Notes under the pieces: generated by a model
What the model was told of the DNA's origin: nothing
The model's input: the letters and a program-made list of their open reading frames with translations, nothing else
The model's database searches: none
Shown: positions 1 to 5,705 of the stretch, in pieces
Layout of the letters: each line of letters begins with the position of its first letter
Position numbering within the stretch: position 1 is the stretch's first letter
Assembly (NCBI GenBank): GCA_025353085.1
Contig: JANXRI010000358.1
Coordinates: forward strand, 1 to 15,024
DNA length: 15,024 nucleotides
Direction: 5' to 3'
Source of the DNA: Betaproteobacteria bacterium
GTDB lineage: Bacteria > Pseudomonadota > Gammaproteobacteria > Burkholderiales > SG8-41
Translations under genes and position numbers: made by a program

Positions 1-174
1 AATGGGGTATTGCACAATTCTTCAAGCACTTGACGTAATTAACAAAATCACCCTTTTGGTTAAATGCGGAGCAGTTGAAAACGCTTAATGCTCAACGCCT
101 TGCGTTTAAACGCGAATTTCAACTGCCGTTTCTAGGATAATCGCCAGTTGGATTTAATCCGGGACGATTCGTCG
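1..174. other. Non-coding, AT-richer 3' flank of the RidA/Bug operon
   Basis: No credible gene is visible here. The stretch lies downstream of the minus-strand gene ending at 175 and is visibly richer in A and T than the coding DNA beside it. Its only clear structure is the inverted repeat at 71-126, listed separately. I see no canonical terminator with a T tract and no convincing promoter. Confidence 0.5.
71..126. repeat. 10-bp perfect inverted repeat enclosing a smaller hairpin and a palindrome
   Basis: GCAGTTGAAA (71-80) is repeated exactly inverted as TTTCAACTGC (117-126). The 36-nt interior contains a small hairpin, AACGC-CTT-GCGTT (94-106), and the 12-bp palindrome GCGTTTAAACGC (102-113). 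As RNA or cruciform it could form a nested stem-loop. It lies about 50 bp past the end of the RidA/Bug operon, so it may be a 3'-end or processing structure. It lacks a terminal T run, so a standard intrinsic terminator is not supported. It could also be a remnant of a small mobile repeat. Confidence 0.45.
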
Positions 175-657
175 TTACGCAATTAACTCGAACTCGCCGT
201 TTATCTCGACCGCAATCCCGCACGGCAGCGAAACTTGTCCCACTGCCGTGCGGGCGTGCTTGCCGAACGCGGGACCCCATAGTTCGAAAAACAAGTCCGA
301 CGCACCGTCGATGACCTGTGGAGGCCGGGTGAAGTCCGGCGTGCAGTTGCACATGCCGAACAGACGCAACACGGCCTTAACGCGATCCAGATCTCCGCAA
401 TGCGCCTTGATCGTCGCGAGCATGGTGAGCGCGACTGCGCGCGCGGTCGCATAACCTTCCTCCACCGTGATGTCCACGCCGAACTTACCGGTCTGGCGAA
501 CACCAGGCAGCTTCGGCAAGTCGAGCCCGTGTCCGGACAGCAGAAGTAGCGTTCCAGTCTGCGTGCAACCGGTACGATTGTTTTTGGGAAACACAAATGG
601 CGGCGGTAGTTCGTAGCCCATTTGCTTCAGATGCGCTTCGATCGATCCCATGATCAC
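175..657 (-). CDS. RidA-family (YjgF/YER057c/UK114) protein, single domain
   Basis: A 160-residue member of the Rid superfamily, of the longer branch (about 150 residues) often annotated as YjgF/UK114-like 1. Rid proteins are cytoplasmic trimers; the RidA branch hydrolyses reactive enamine/imine intermediates, and other branches have varied or unknown roles. The C-terminal part has the segment GKHARTAVGQVSLP (about 132-145), which keeps an arginine (R136) where RidA has its catalytic Arg105. The GTG start at 657 overlaps the TGA stop of the upstream Bug gene (GTGA), with an AAGG upstream; an in-frame ATG at 651 is the alternative. The overlap implies co-translation with the Bug receptor. The family call is firm, the substrate unknown. 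Confidence 0.85.
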   Translation of the reverse strand: MIMGSIEAHLKQMGYELPPPFVFPKNNRTGCTQTGTLLLLSGHGLDLPKLPGVRQTGKFGVDITVEEGYATARAVALTMLATIKAHCGDLDRVKAVLRLFGMCNCTPDFTRPPQVIDGASDLFFELWGPAFGKHARTAVGQVSLPCGIAVEINGEFELIA

Positions 658-1664
658 TCAGCCTTGATGCCGATTTCGTCGCCGAGTTTGCGCATGCGGG
701 CGATGTAATCGCGCACCACGGTTTCGAATTGCGCGGGACGCGAGGAAACGGGTTCCGCGCCGAGCGAGAACAAAAGCTCGCGAACTTCAGGCAGTGCGAG
801 GATTCGCGCCATCTCTTTCGACACGCGCTCGCGGATCTCGATCGGGGTGCCGGCCGGCGCGAACATTCCGAACCAGTCGTCGCCCTCATACCCTGGCAGT
901 CCGGCCTGCGCGATACTCGGCACGCCGGGCAGAAAGCGCGCACCGGCAGGGGAGGTCGTGGCCAGAATTTGTAGTTTGCCAGCGCGGGCGAGCGGAATTG
1001 CGTTCGGTCCGGGCGCGAATACATAGAGAACCCGTCCCGCCAGTGCGTCGTTGACCGCCTCCGGGGTGCCGCGAAATGCTACGTGGTCGGCTTTGATGCC
1101 CGCCAGGTGCGCAACGGCCGCCGCGTGCATGTGCGCGGTGCTGCCCACGCCGGCCGAGCCGTAGAGAATGCCGGCGGGCTGCTTTTTGGCATACGCGATC
1201 AATTCCTTAAGTGAACTGAACCCGTATTTCAGCGACACGACCATGAAGCTCGGCGAGCGCGCCATTTGTCCCACGCCGGTGAAGTCCCGGCTTACTTCGT
1301 AAGGCACTGTGCGGTCGATCGCGGAGCGCACTGCGAATGCGCTCGCAACCGCGAGCAAAGTGCCGCCATCCGGCTTCTGCGTCGTAACGTATTGCGAGCC
1401 GACGACGCCGCCGGCGCCCACGCGGTTATCGACAATCACCGCGACTTTCCAAGTATCGGCCAGGTGCTTCGCGACTATACGCGCGACGACATCGGTGCCA
1501 CCGCCGGCCGTGAAGGGAACGACGATGCGGATCTGCTCGGGCGGAAATTTGGCGGCAGTGTCGGCCGCCTGCGCCGGCGCAACGAATGCGGCGATGGCGA
1601 GGATAGGGAACAGTATAAAAATTCGCATGTAGAGGCCATCGGCAGTCAACGAAGCCGGATTCAC
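654..1664 (-). CDS. Bug/TctC-family periplasmic solute-binding receptor
   Basis: Tripartite tricarboxylate transporter receptor family (Bug), about 336 residues, normal for the family. These periplasmic proteins bind carboxylates or similar small solutes. After a signal peptide (hydrophobic run ILFPILAIAAFVAPAQAA) come the family blocks: IRIVVPFTAGGGTDVVARI, then VDNRVGAGGVVGS, then YGSAGVGSTAHMHAA, and a C-terminal VSKEMARILALPEVRELL segment. I place the start at GTG 1664 because AAAGGAG (1669-1675) lies 4 nt upstream. ATG 1628, directly before the signal peptide, is the alternative but has no clear ribosome site. The open frame extends further to 1871, but that part overlaps the upstream gene and is not Bug-like. 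It lies 86 nt after the triple-RidA gene and overlaps the single-domain RidA gene. No TctA/TctB is nearby; ligand unknown. Confidence 0.9.
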   Translation of the reverse strand: MNPASLTADGLYMRIFILFPILAIAAFVAPAQAADTAAKFPPEQIRIVVPFTAGGGTDVVARIVAKHLADTWKVAVIVDNRVGAGGVVGSQYVTTQKPDGGTLLAVASAFAVRSAIDRTVPYEVSRDFTGVGQMARSPSFMVVSLKYGFSSLKELIAYAKKQPAGILYGSAGVGSTAHMHAAAVAHLAGIKADHVAFRGTPEAVNDALAGRVLYVFAPGPNAIPLARAGKLQILATTSPAGARFLPGVPSIAQAGLPGYEGDDWFGMFAPAGTPIEIRERVSKEMARILALPEVRELLFSLGAEPVSSRPAQFETVVRDYIARMRKLGDEIGIKAE

Positions 1665-1750
1665 GGTACTCCTTTCAACGAAATGAACGCGTCGGTTCGA
1701 CCAATATGAATTTCTGTTTAGCAATGTTAGTCCGCGGTTCCGAGCGTTGC

Positions 1751-3076
1751 TCAAGGTACATACACCCACAGATCGAGCATCACGACGGATCCGGGGACGC
1801 CGAGTGCCGGCACTTCGATCGCCGAGAATGGCAGGTACTGGCTTGGCAAATGCTGCTGCCAAACCTGCCACGCGCCGTTGAAGTCGGCGAGATCCGTATG
1901 GAACTGTTGCGCGCGCACCAGATTGGCCAGCGAGGTGCCCGCTTTGCGGCAGATGCGTTGTGCTTGCGCAAGCATATAGTCCATCTGCAGGTGCACCGCA
2001 CTGCCGAAGTAAGGTTGGTTCGGATTAGTGCGAGCCGGGAAGGCAAGCGCGCCGTTTGAGTCCACTGCCATGAGGCCGGACAGAAACAACAGGTCACCGG
2101 CGCGGATTGCCTGCACGTGGCCGTCGAACGCCGTGGGCACGCCGGCATCGATTACCTGCTTTTTTGTGCGACTGCCCTCGAGCACGCTGATGGTATTGAT
2201 TTCAATGCGACTGGCCTCGCAGATGAAGCCAGGCGTGGCGGTGATAATAATCGTAGTTGCAGGCGGCGCTTTTAGGAAGTGCTTTGTCCATACCTCGTTA
2301 AATGCCGGAATATCGTTCACGTCACGCAGATAGACCTGCGCCTTCACCACATCAGCGAGTGTGTTGCCGATCGTGGCAAGCGCAGGCTTCAATTTTTTCT
2401 CGATCACGAATTCGGTTTCGAGCTTGATTGGCGTGCCTTTCCACAGATGCCCGGGTGGCATGCGCGCCGCTGGATCGAGCGGTCCTTCCTCAGTCTTTAG
2501 CGCCTCAGAAGTCTGGCCTGCCACGAATACGTAGTCGCCGCAAGTGAGCACCGGGCTATAACCGGATGTCGCATGCACCGGCAGATTGGCCGGATGGTGC
2601 TGCTGCAATTTGAAGCCGTTACCGGGAACGACGGCGATTAACTGTACTTCCATATCCTGCCCGGGAAGTAAAAATTTCTGATGCAAATTCGAAGTGCTTG
2701 GTGGAACTTCACCGGCGAAGAATTCGCGCCGCACCTCGTGATACGCATTAACCACATGTCCGCCGGTGTAATACTGGTCGACGCGCACCACATGCTTGCT
2801 GTCGCTGCCGCCGGCCTTCAGCACTTTTGCAAAGTTATAAAATATGCGCTTAGCCTCTTTCTTGTGCTTTGGCAGACCATGGCGCAGTGCTTCTTCATCG
2901 ACCACCTCGGGAGCCATGCCGCCATTAAAATCAGCAGTAGCTTTATGGCCCGTGGCGAAGAGCCAGCGGCCAGCGCGTATGCCAGGTGCATACCGAATGT
3001 TGCCAGGCTGAATGACGACGGGTAGCAATGGCGTCACCGCGGATTTAGGTAGCGCGTCCTTCCTGCTGGCAGACAT
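1751..3076 (-). CDS. Triple RidA-like domain protein
   Basis: A 441-residue protein built from three tandem RidA/YjgF-like domains, at roughly residues 20-151, 160-300 and 308-441. Each shows the fold's recurring pattern: an early G-(D/R)-(W/Y/L)-(L/V)-F-x-(A/S)-G strand (RAGRWLFATG, CGDYVFVAG, AGDLLFLSG), a helix of the N-x-x-x-x-L-x-x-A type, a V-x-(V/A)-(D/Q)-x-(Y/F) strand, and a late hydrophobic strand pair. Ordinary RidA is a trimer of about 130-residue chains, so this may be a covalent one-chain trimer (inference). The position of RidA's catalytic Arg105 is occupied by Thr, Thr and Phe in domains 1 to 3, so classical imine deaminase activity is unlikely. ATG 3076 has GGAG 9 nt upstream; a TTG at 3091 is a weaker alternative. 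No signal peptide is visible, so it is probably cytoplasmic. Confidence 0.8.
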   Translation of the reverse strand: MSASRKDALPKSAVTPLLPVVIQPGNIRYAPGIRAGRWLFATGHKATADFNGGMAPEVVDEEALRHGLPKHKKEAKRIFYNFAKVLKAGGSDSKHVVRVDQYYTGGHVVNAYHEVRREFFAGEVPPSTSNLHQKFLLPGQDMEVQLIAVVPGNGFKLQQHHPANLPVHATSGYSPVLTCGDYVFVAGQTSEALKTEEGPLDPAARMPPGHLWKGTPIKLETEFVIEKKLKPALATIGNTLADVVKAQVYLRDVNDIPAFNEVWTKHFLKAPPATTIIITATPGFICEASRIEINTISVLEGSRTKKQVIDAGVPTAFDGHVQAIRAGDLLFLSGLMAVDSNGALAFPARTNPNQPYFGSAVHLQMDYMLAQAQRICRKAGTSLANLVRAQQFHTDLADFNGAWQVWQQHLPSQYLPFSAIEVPALGVPGSVVMLDLWVYVP

Positions 3077-3179
3077 TGAAAAAGGCTCCAATAAAGTTCG
3101 AAAAACGTCTGAATTCTACATCTAAGGCGTCTAATTGCAGCCTGAGAGTAATTCTCGGGTCTGTGAAATGCGTCGCGGA

Positions 3180-3533
3180 TTACTTGATTGCCGTATCTCG
3201 TATTATCTTCGCGAACTTTACAGTGTCAGTCGTGATGATATGGGCGAACTCTTCCTGGGTTCCGCCGAGGACGTCAAAGCCCTGATCTATAAGTCGCTGA
3301 CGGGTGTCCGCTGAATTTAGGAGCTTGTTCACATCAGTATTAATTTGGCGAACGATCGAAGGCGGGGTGCCAGTGGCGACAATGAGCCCGAACCAATTTC
3401 TGAATTCGAAGCCGGGAACGGTTTCGGCAATCGCCGGAATATCACTGGCTATCGCGGAGCGTTTGGAATCCGTAATGCCAAGTACCTTTATTTTGCCGGC
3501 TCTGTGTTGAGGTAAAAGGTTTGGAAGGGCGGC
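3180..3533 (-). pseudogene. 5'-truncated Bug/TctC receptor remnant (C-terminal third only)
   Basis: The last 117 or so codons read as the C-terminal lobe of a Bug receptor: RAGKIKVLGITDSKRS, then DIPAIAETVPGFEFRNWFGL, ATGTPPSIVRQIN and a terminal EEFAHIITTDTVKFAKII block. A full family member has about 320 residues and a signal peptide; here about two thirds is missing. Family similarity stops near 3525-3535, exactly where the plus-strand AtuA-like sequence begins. The open frame continues to 3845, but that part is antisense to AtuA and not Bug-like. The stretch is AT-richer than the AtuA side. It is 103 nt upstream of the triple-RidA gene in the same direction, so it was probably once the first gene of that operon. 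No start codon or signal peptide remains; non-functional. Confidence 0.8.
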
Positions 3534-4090
3534 ATGCTCGATATGACGCACTGCCGCTACGAGCAATTCAGTGAAAAAACGACGCGCATCACCGGGCCGC
3601 GCTTCGTGCCGGCGGACGTCATGCGCGTGAAACTCGAGGGATCGGGCAAGATCGGTGAACGGTACGTCGGCCTGTGCGGCATACGCGATCCGTACACGAT
3701 CGCGAATGTCGACCGCGTCATCGAATGGGCGAAAGACCAGGTGCGCGAGCGCTTTGGCGAATCCGGCTACGAGCTTTACTACAATGTGTATGGTCGCGAT
3801 GGTGTGATGGGTGAGTTGGAGCCGCTGCGCAACCAGCCGGGACACGAACTATGCGTATTCGTGCAGGGGGTGGCGCCGACTGCTGAAATGGCGGAAGAAG
3901 TGGCGATGATCGGGCTGCGCCAGATGTTTTATGCGCGCCTGCCCGACGTCAAGGGCACGGCGGGTTCAGTCGCCTTTCCGCTCGATGAAGTCCTGCGCGC
4001 AAGCCCCGCTTATCGCTGGACGCTCAACCATACCGTGGCGGTGAAGAACGGCATGGAATTGTTCAAAACGCATATGACTGATGCCGGTAT
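3528..4090 (+). pseudogene. 5'-truncated AtuA-family (DUF1446) gene, 3' half
   Basis: The sequence matches the C-terminal half of AtuA-like proteins (named for acyclic terpene utilisation in Pseudomonas): GGMLDMTHCRYEQF, TRITGPRFVPADVMRVKLEG, LCGIRDPYTIANVD, YNVYGRDGVMGELEP and SPAYRWTLNHTVAV. Complete family members are several hundred residues; about 185 are left. Similarity begins at the head-to-head junction with the Bug remnant. By chance an ATG at 3534 has GAAGGG 4 nt upstream, so a fragment could still be translated. The frame has no stop near the expected end: past about 4085 it runs out of phase through the DUF4387 gene to 4496, with low-complexity Ser/Arg-rich sequence, which suggests a second lesion (indel or lost stop) around 4075-4095. 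Followed by DUF4387, the usual partner. Confidence 0.75.
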
Positions 4091-4108
4091 CCAAAGAAGG
4101 AAATCGAC

Positions 4109-4429
4109 GTGGCTGCCACTAAGCTCAACGAACTCGCGAAGACCATCCGCAGCAAGAACGCGGGGGTGGACAAAATCACCTTCGATATCATTTTTCGCGA
4201 CCGCGCGAATTACGAGCGCGTCAAACGCACCCGCGTGCTCACGCGCGAGTCGATGGCAACGCTCTATCGCATCGCGCCGGAGCGGATTTCAGATTTTGTC
4301 GAATACGATCCCGGTTACGCCATCAAATTTACAATCTACCGCCTTCGCCCCAGCGGCAGCGCCGGGGATGGCGATATCTTCGGCGCCCAGCAGTACGCGC
4401 CGTTGCTGGAACTGGAAGTGCCCGCCTAG
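4109..4429 (+). CDS. DUF4387-family protein, AtuA partner
   Basis: A complete 106-residue protein that I recognise as DUF4387, a small family typically encoded directly after AtuA-family genes. Visible blocks are LAKTIRSKNAGVDKITFDIIF (about 8-28), a Tyr-x-x-Val-Lys segment, LTRESMATLYRI, then AIKFTIYRLRPSGSAGDGDI and IFGAQQYAPLLELEVP at the end. No signal peptide or membrane segment, so presumably cytoplasmic. The GTG start at 4109 has AAGGA (4097-4101) 7 nt upstream, a good ribosome site. Function is not established; the association with AtuA suggests a role in the same CoA-ester or terpenoid-like degradation step. Its promoter and the AtuA 5' half are missing here, so expression is doubtful even though the frame is intact. 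Confidence 0.75.
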   Translation: MAATKLNELAKTIRSKNAGVDKITFDIIFRDRANYERVKRTRVLTRESMATLYRIAPERISDFVEYDPGYAIKFTIYRLRPSGSAGDGDIFGAQQYAPLLELEVPA

Positions 4430-4627
4430 CCGGTTGTCACGCAGGCATTTTTTGCGAAGCATATGTGACGGCGATCGACACCGGACTTTTGTTTAGTCCA
4501 TGGCAAGGCCTGCGTTCTATTTCGTATGGGTTTCACCGTTTCCTACATCGTCTAGCGCATTCACCTGACATTCACTCCACCCGACGTGTGCCACCATGCA
4601 AATCTTGCGACTTAGTTAGGGGTAATC
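4430..4627. other. Intergenic stretch without recognised features
   Basis: Between the DUF4387 stop and the small lipoprotein gene I find no coding sequence on either strand with family-like content. GCATTTTTTGC near 4446 is a short T-rich palindrome but has no strong stem, so I do not call it a terminator. Confidence 0.4.
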
Positions 4628-4834
4628 ATGAAACGACTAGTCATATCCATTTGCATAGCCTTGACGACTCTATCGTTATCCGCCTGTGACCGCGACAAAT
4701 CGCCCCCGAAGCCCACGACAAAACAAATCGACTCAATCAGCCCGGCGCCAGTGCGCCCGGGTGACCCAACAACGCCGGCGGTTCCTGGCCCGGGGTCACA
4801 GCCGCCGATGCCGGACGTAAACAAGAAGCAATAA
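4628..4834 (+). CDS. Small proline-rich lipoprotein, hypothetical
   Basis: A 68-residue putative lipoprotein. A short positively charged start (MKR) is followed by the hydrophobic run LVISICIALTTL and the lipobox LSAC, so signal peptidase II should cut before Cys20. The residue after the cysteine is Asp, which in enterobacterial Lol sorting marks retention in the inner membrane. The mature part is about 49 residues, rich in Pro, Lys, Asp and Gly, low in hydrophobics, and probably disordered; no domain is recognised. The ribosome site AGGGG (4618-4622), 5 nt before the ATG, is convincing. It stands alone between the AtuA/DUF4387 remnant and the CHRD gene. A similar size and layout is common among small lipoproteins of unknown function in this group. 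Confidence 0.7.
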   Translation: MKRLVISICIALTTLSLSACDRDKSPPKPTTKQIDSISPAPVRPGDPTTPAVPGPGSQPPMPDVNKKQ

Positions 4835-5068
4835 GCAGGGCAGTTTTTCGGGCTGAATTAAGTCAGTCAGCTTACACAGCACGACGTCGCGATGTACGGC
4901 CGCGTTGTATCCTTCGATTAGTCTTTGGTCGGTCGGGGGGGCGAACGCTACGGTTACTCGCTGCAAAGCGAATCGCATTCATTGACGCGTGAACCGACGC
5001 GTACGTTACCGGTAAACCACTCGATTTTTATGGACTGGCAATGCGGGGCGATTTTGAATTATGCTGGT
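4835..5068. other. Gene-free stretch upstream of the tandem repeat
   Basis: No credible gene on either strand. GCTGA and TCAGC around 4850-4875 form only a weak 5-bp inverted pair, too small to call. The stretch lies 5' of the tandem repeat at 5069-5150 and the CHRD lipoprotein gene, so it may carry that gene's regulatory DNA. Confidence 0.4.
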
Positions 5069-5150
5069 GTCCCTTCAAGGCGCGTAACTTTAAGGCAAGT
5101 AACATTAAGAAGCGTAACTTTAAGGCATGTAAATTTAGGCTCGTAAAATA
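5069..5150 (+). repeat. 15-bp direct tandem repeat, about 5.5 units
   Basis: Units begin at 5069, 5084, 5099, 5114, 5129 and 5143 (last partial). The clearest form is GTAACTTTAAGGCAN: 5084-5098 and 5114-5128 are identical except in the last base; the other units are degenerate and the 5129 unit is 14 bp. GTAA is kept in five of six units. The array ends 59 nt before the CHRD lipoprotein start. Repeated short sites at a fixed spacing upstream of a gene can be operators for a cooperative regulator; it may also be a neutral minisatellite. The 15-bp period keeps one reading frame open (repeated VTLR), but nothing suggests it is translated. Confidence 0.75.
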
Positions 5151-5209
5151 TGGCGCTCGTTCTCGATCGACCAGTTCTTTTAATAAAGCACATCAACGGA
5201 GGTAGTGAA

Positions 5210-5650
5210 ATGAACATCACCATAAAGTCGGGGCTGCAATCATTGCGGGTTTGCGTGGGGACGATTGCGCTTGTGTTGACCGGTTGCGCCGGCATGTCAG
5301 GTACGGGGAATACCCAGGTCACGCTGAACGGAAATCAGGAAGTTCCGCCGGTCACCACTGCGGCAACGGGTTTCGGCACGATCACAGTCGGCAGTGACAA
5401 GTCGGTCAGCGGAAGCCTTACAACGTCGGGTGTTGCCGGGGTCGCCGCGCATATCCATGACGGCGCGCCGGGCAAGAACGGTCCGGTTATCGTGCCGATG
5501 GTAAAGAGCTCGGACAACACGTGGTCGATACCGCCGGGTTCTAAGTTTACCGATGCGCAATTTGACGCATTCAAGGCGGGCAATACGTACGTGAATGTCC
5601 ATAGCGCGGCCAACAAAGGCGGCGAGATTCGCGGGCAGTTAAAGCCGTAA
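5210..5650 (+). CDS. CHRD-domain lipoprotein
   Basis: A 146-residue exported lipoprotein with one CHRD domain (first described in chordin; common in bacterial envelope proteins of unknown role). The signal peptide ends in the lipobox LTGC, so Cys26 is the lipidated residue; Ala at +2 fits outer-membrane sorting. The CHRD domain spans about 35-146, with the hallmarks LNGNQEVPPV near its start, AHIHDGAPGKNGPVI (80-94) and YVNVHSAANKGGEIRGQL at the end. Start ATG 5210 has GGAGG (5198-5202) 7 nt upstream; the longer open frame from 5150 has no ribosome site and no signal peptide. It stands alone, just downstream of a 15-bp tandem repeat and followed by a hairpin. The ligand and role are unknown. 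Confidence 0.88.
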   Translation: MNITIKSGLQSLRVCVGTIALVLTGCAGMSGTGNTQVTLNGNQEVPPVTTAATGFGTITVGSDKSVSGSLTTSGVAGVAAHIHDGAPGKNGPVIVPMVKSSDNTWSIPPGSKFTDAQFDAFKAGNTYVNVHSAANKGGEIRGQLKP

Positions 5651-5668
5651 AGTTGTGTGTTCCTACAT

Positions 5669-5698
5669 GTAACCGGTCCGCGTTCTCCGACCGGTTGC
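5669..5698. terminator. Hairpin between convergent genes, possible bidirectional terminator
   Basis: AACCGGTC (5671-5678) and GACCGGTT (5689-5696) form a perfect 8-bp stem with a 10-nt loop, extendable by a G-U and a G-C pair to 5669-5698. It sits between the stop of the CHRD gene (5650) and the stop of the convergent allophanate hydrolase (5706), where a shared terminator is expected. There is no strong T tract on either side, so termination efficiency is uncertain. Confidence 0.5.
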
Positions 5699-5705
5699 AC
5701 TAACG

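Noticed and set aside
30..65. TTGACG and TTAAAT as a sigma-70 promoter pair
   Set aside because: The gap of 24 bp is too long and no plus-strand gene follows.
1665..1871. N-terminal extension of the Bug gene ending at 654
   Set aside because: It would overlap the end of the triple-Rid gene, has no family similarity and puts about 69 residues before the ribosome site and signal peptide.
3534..3845. Upstream half of the minus-strand frame that contains the Bug remnant
   Set aside because: Not Bug-like; it is the antisense of the AtuA-like coding sequence.
4091..4496. C-terminal extension of the AtuA-like frame
   Set aside because: Runs out of phase across the DUF4387 gene, which has a good ribosome site and clear family blocks; the extension is Ser/Arg-rich without similarity I recognise.
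5069..5150. Tandem repeat as a CRISPR array
   Set aside because: Units are 15 bp and directly adjacent with no spacers, and no cas genes are nearby.
5150..5209. Earlier start for the CHRD lipoprotein
   Set aside because: No ribosome site and it would bury the signal peptide; ATG 5210 has GGAGG at ideal distance.
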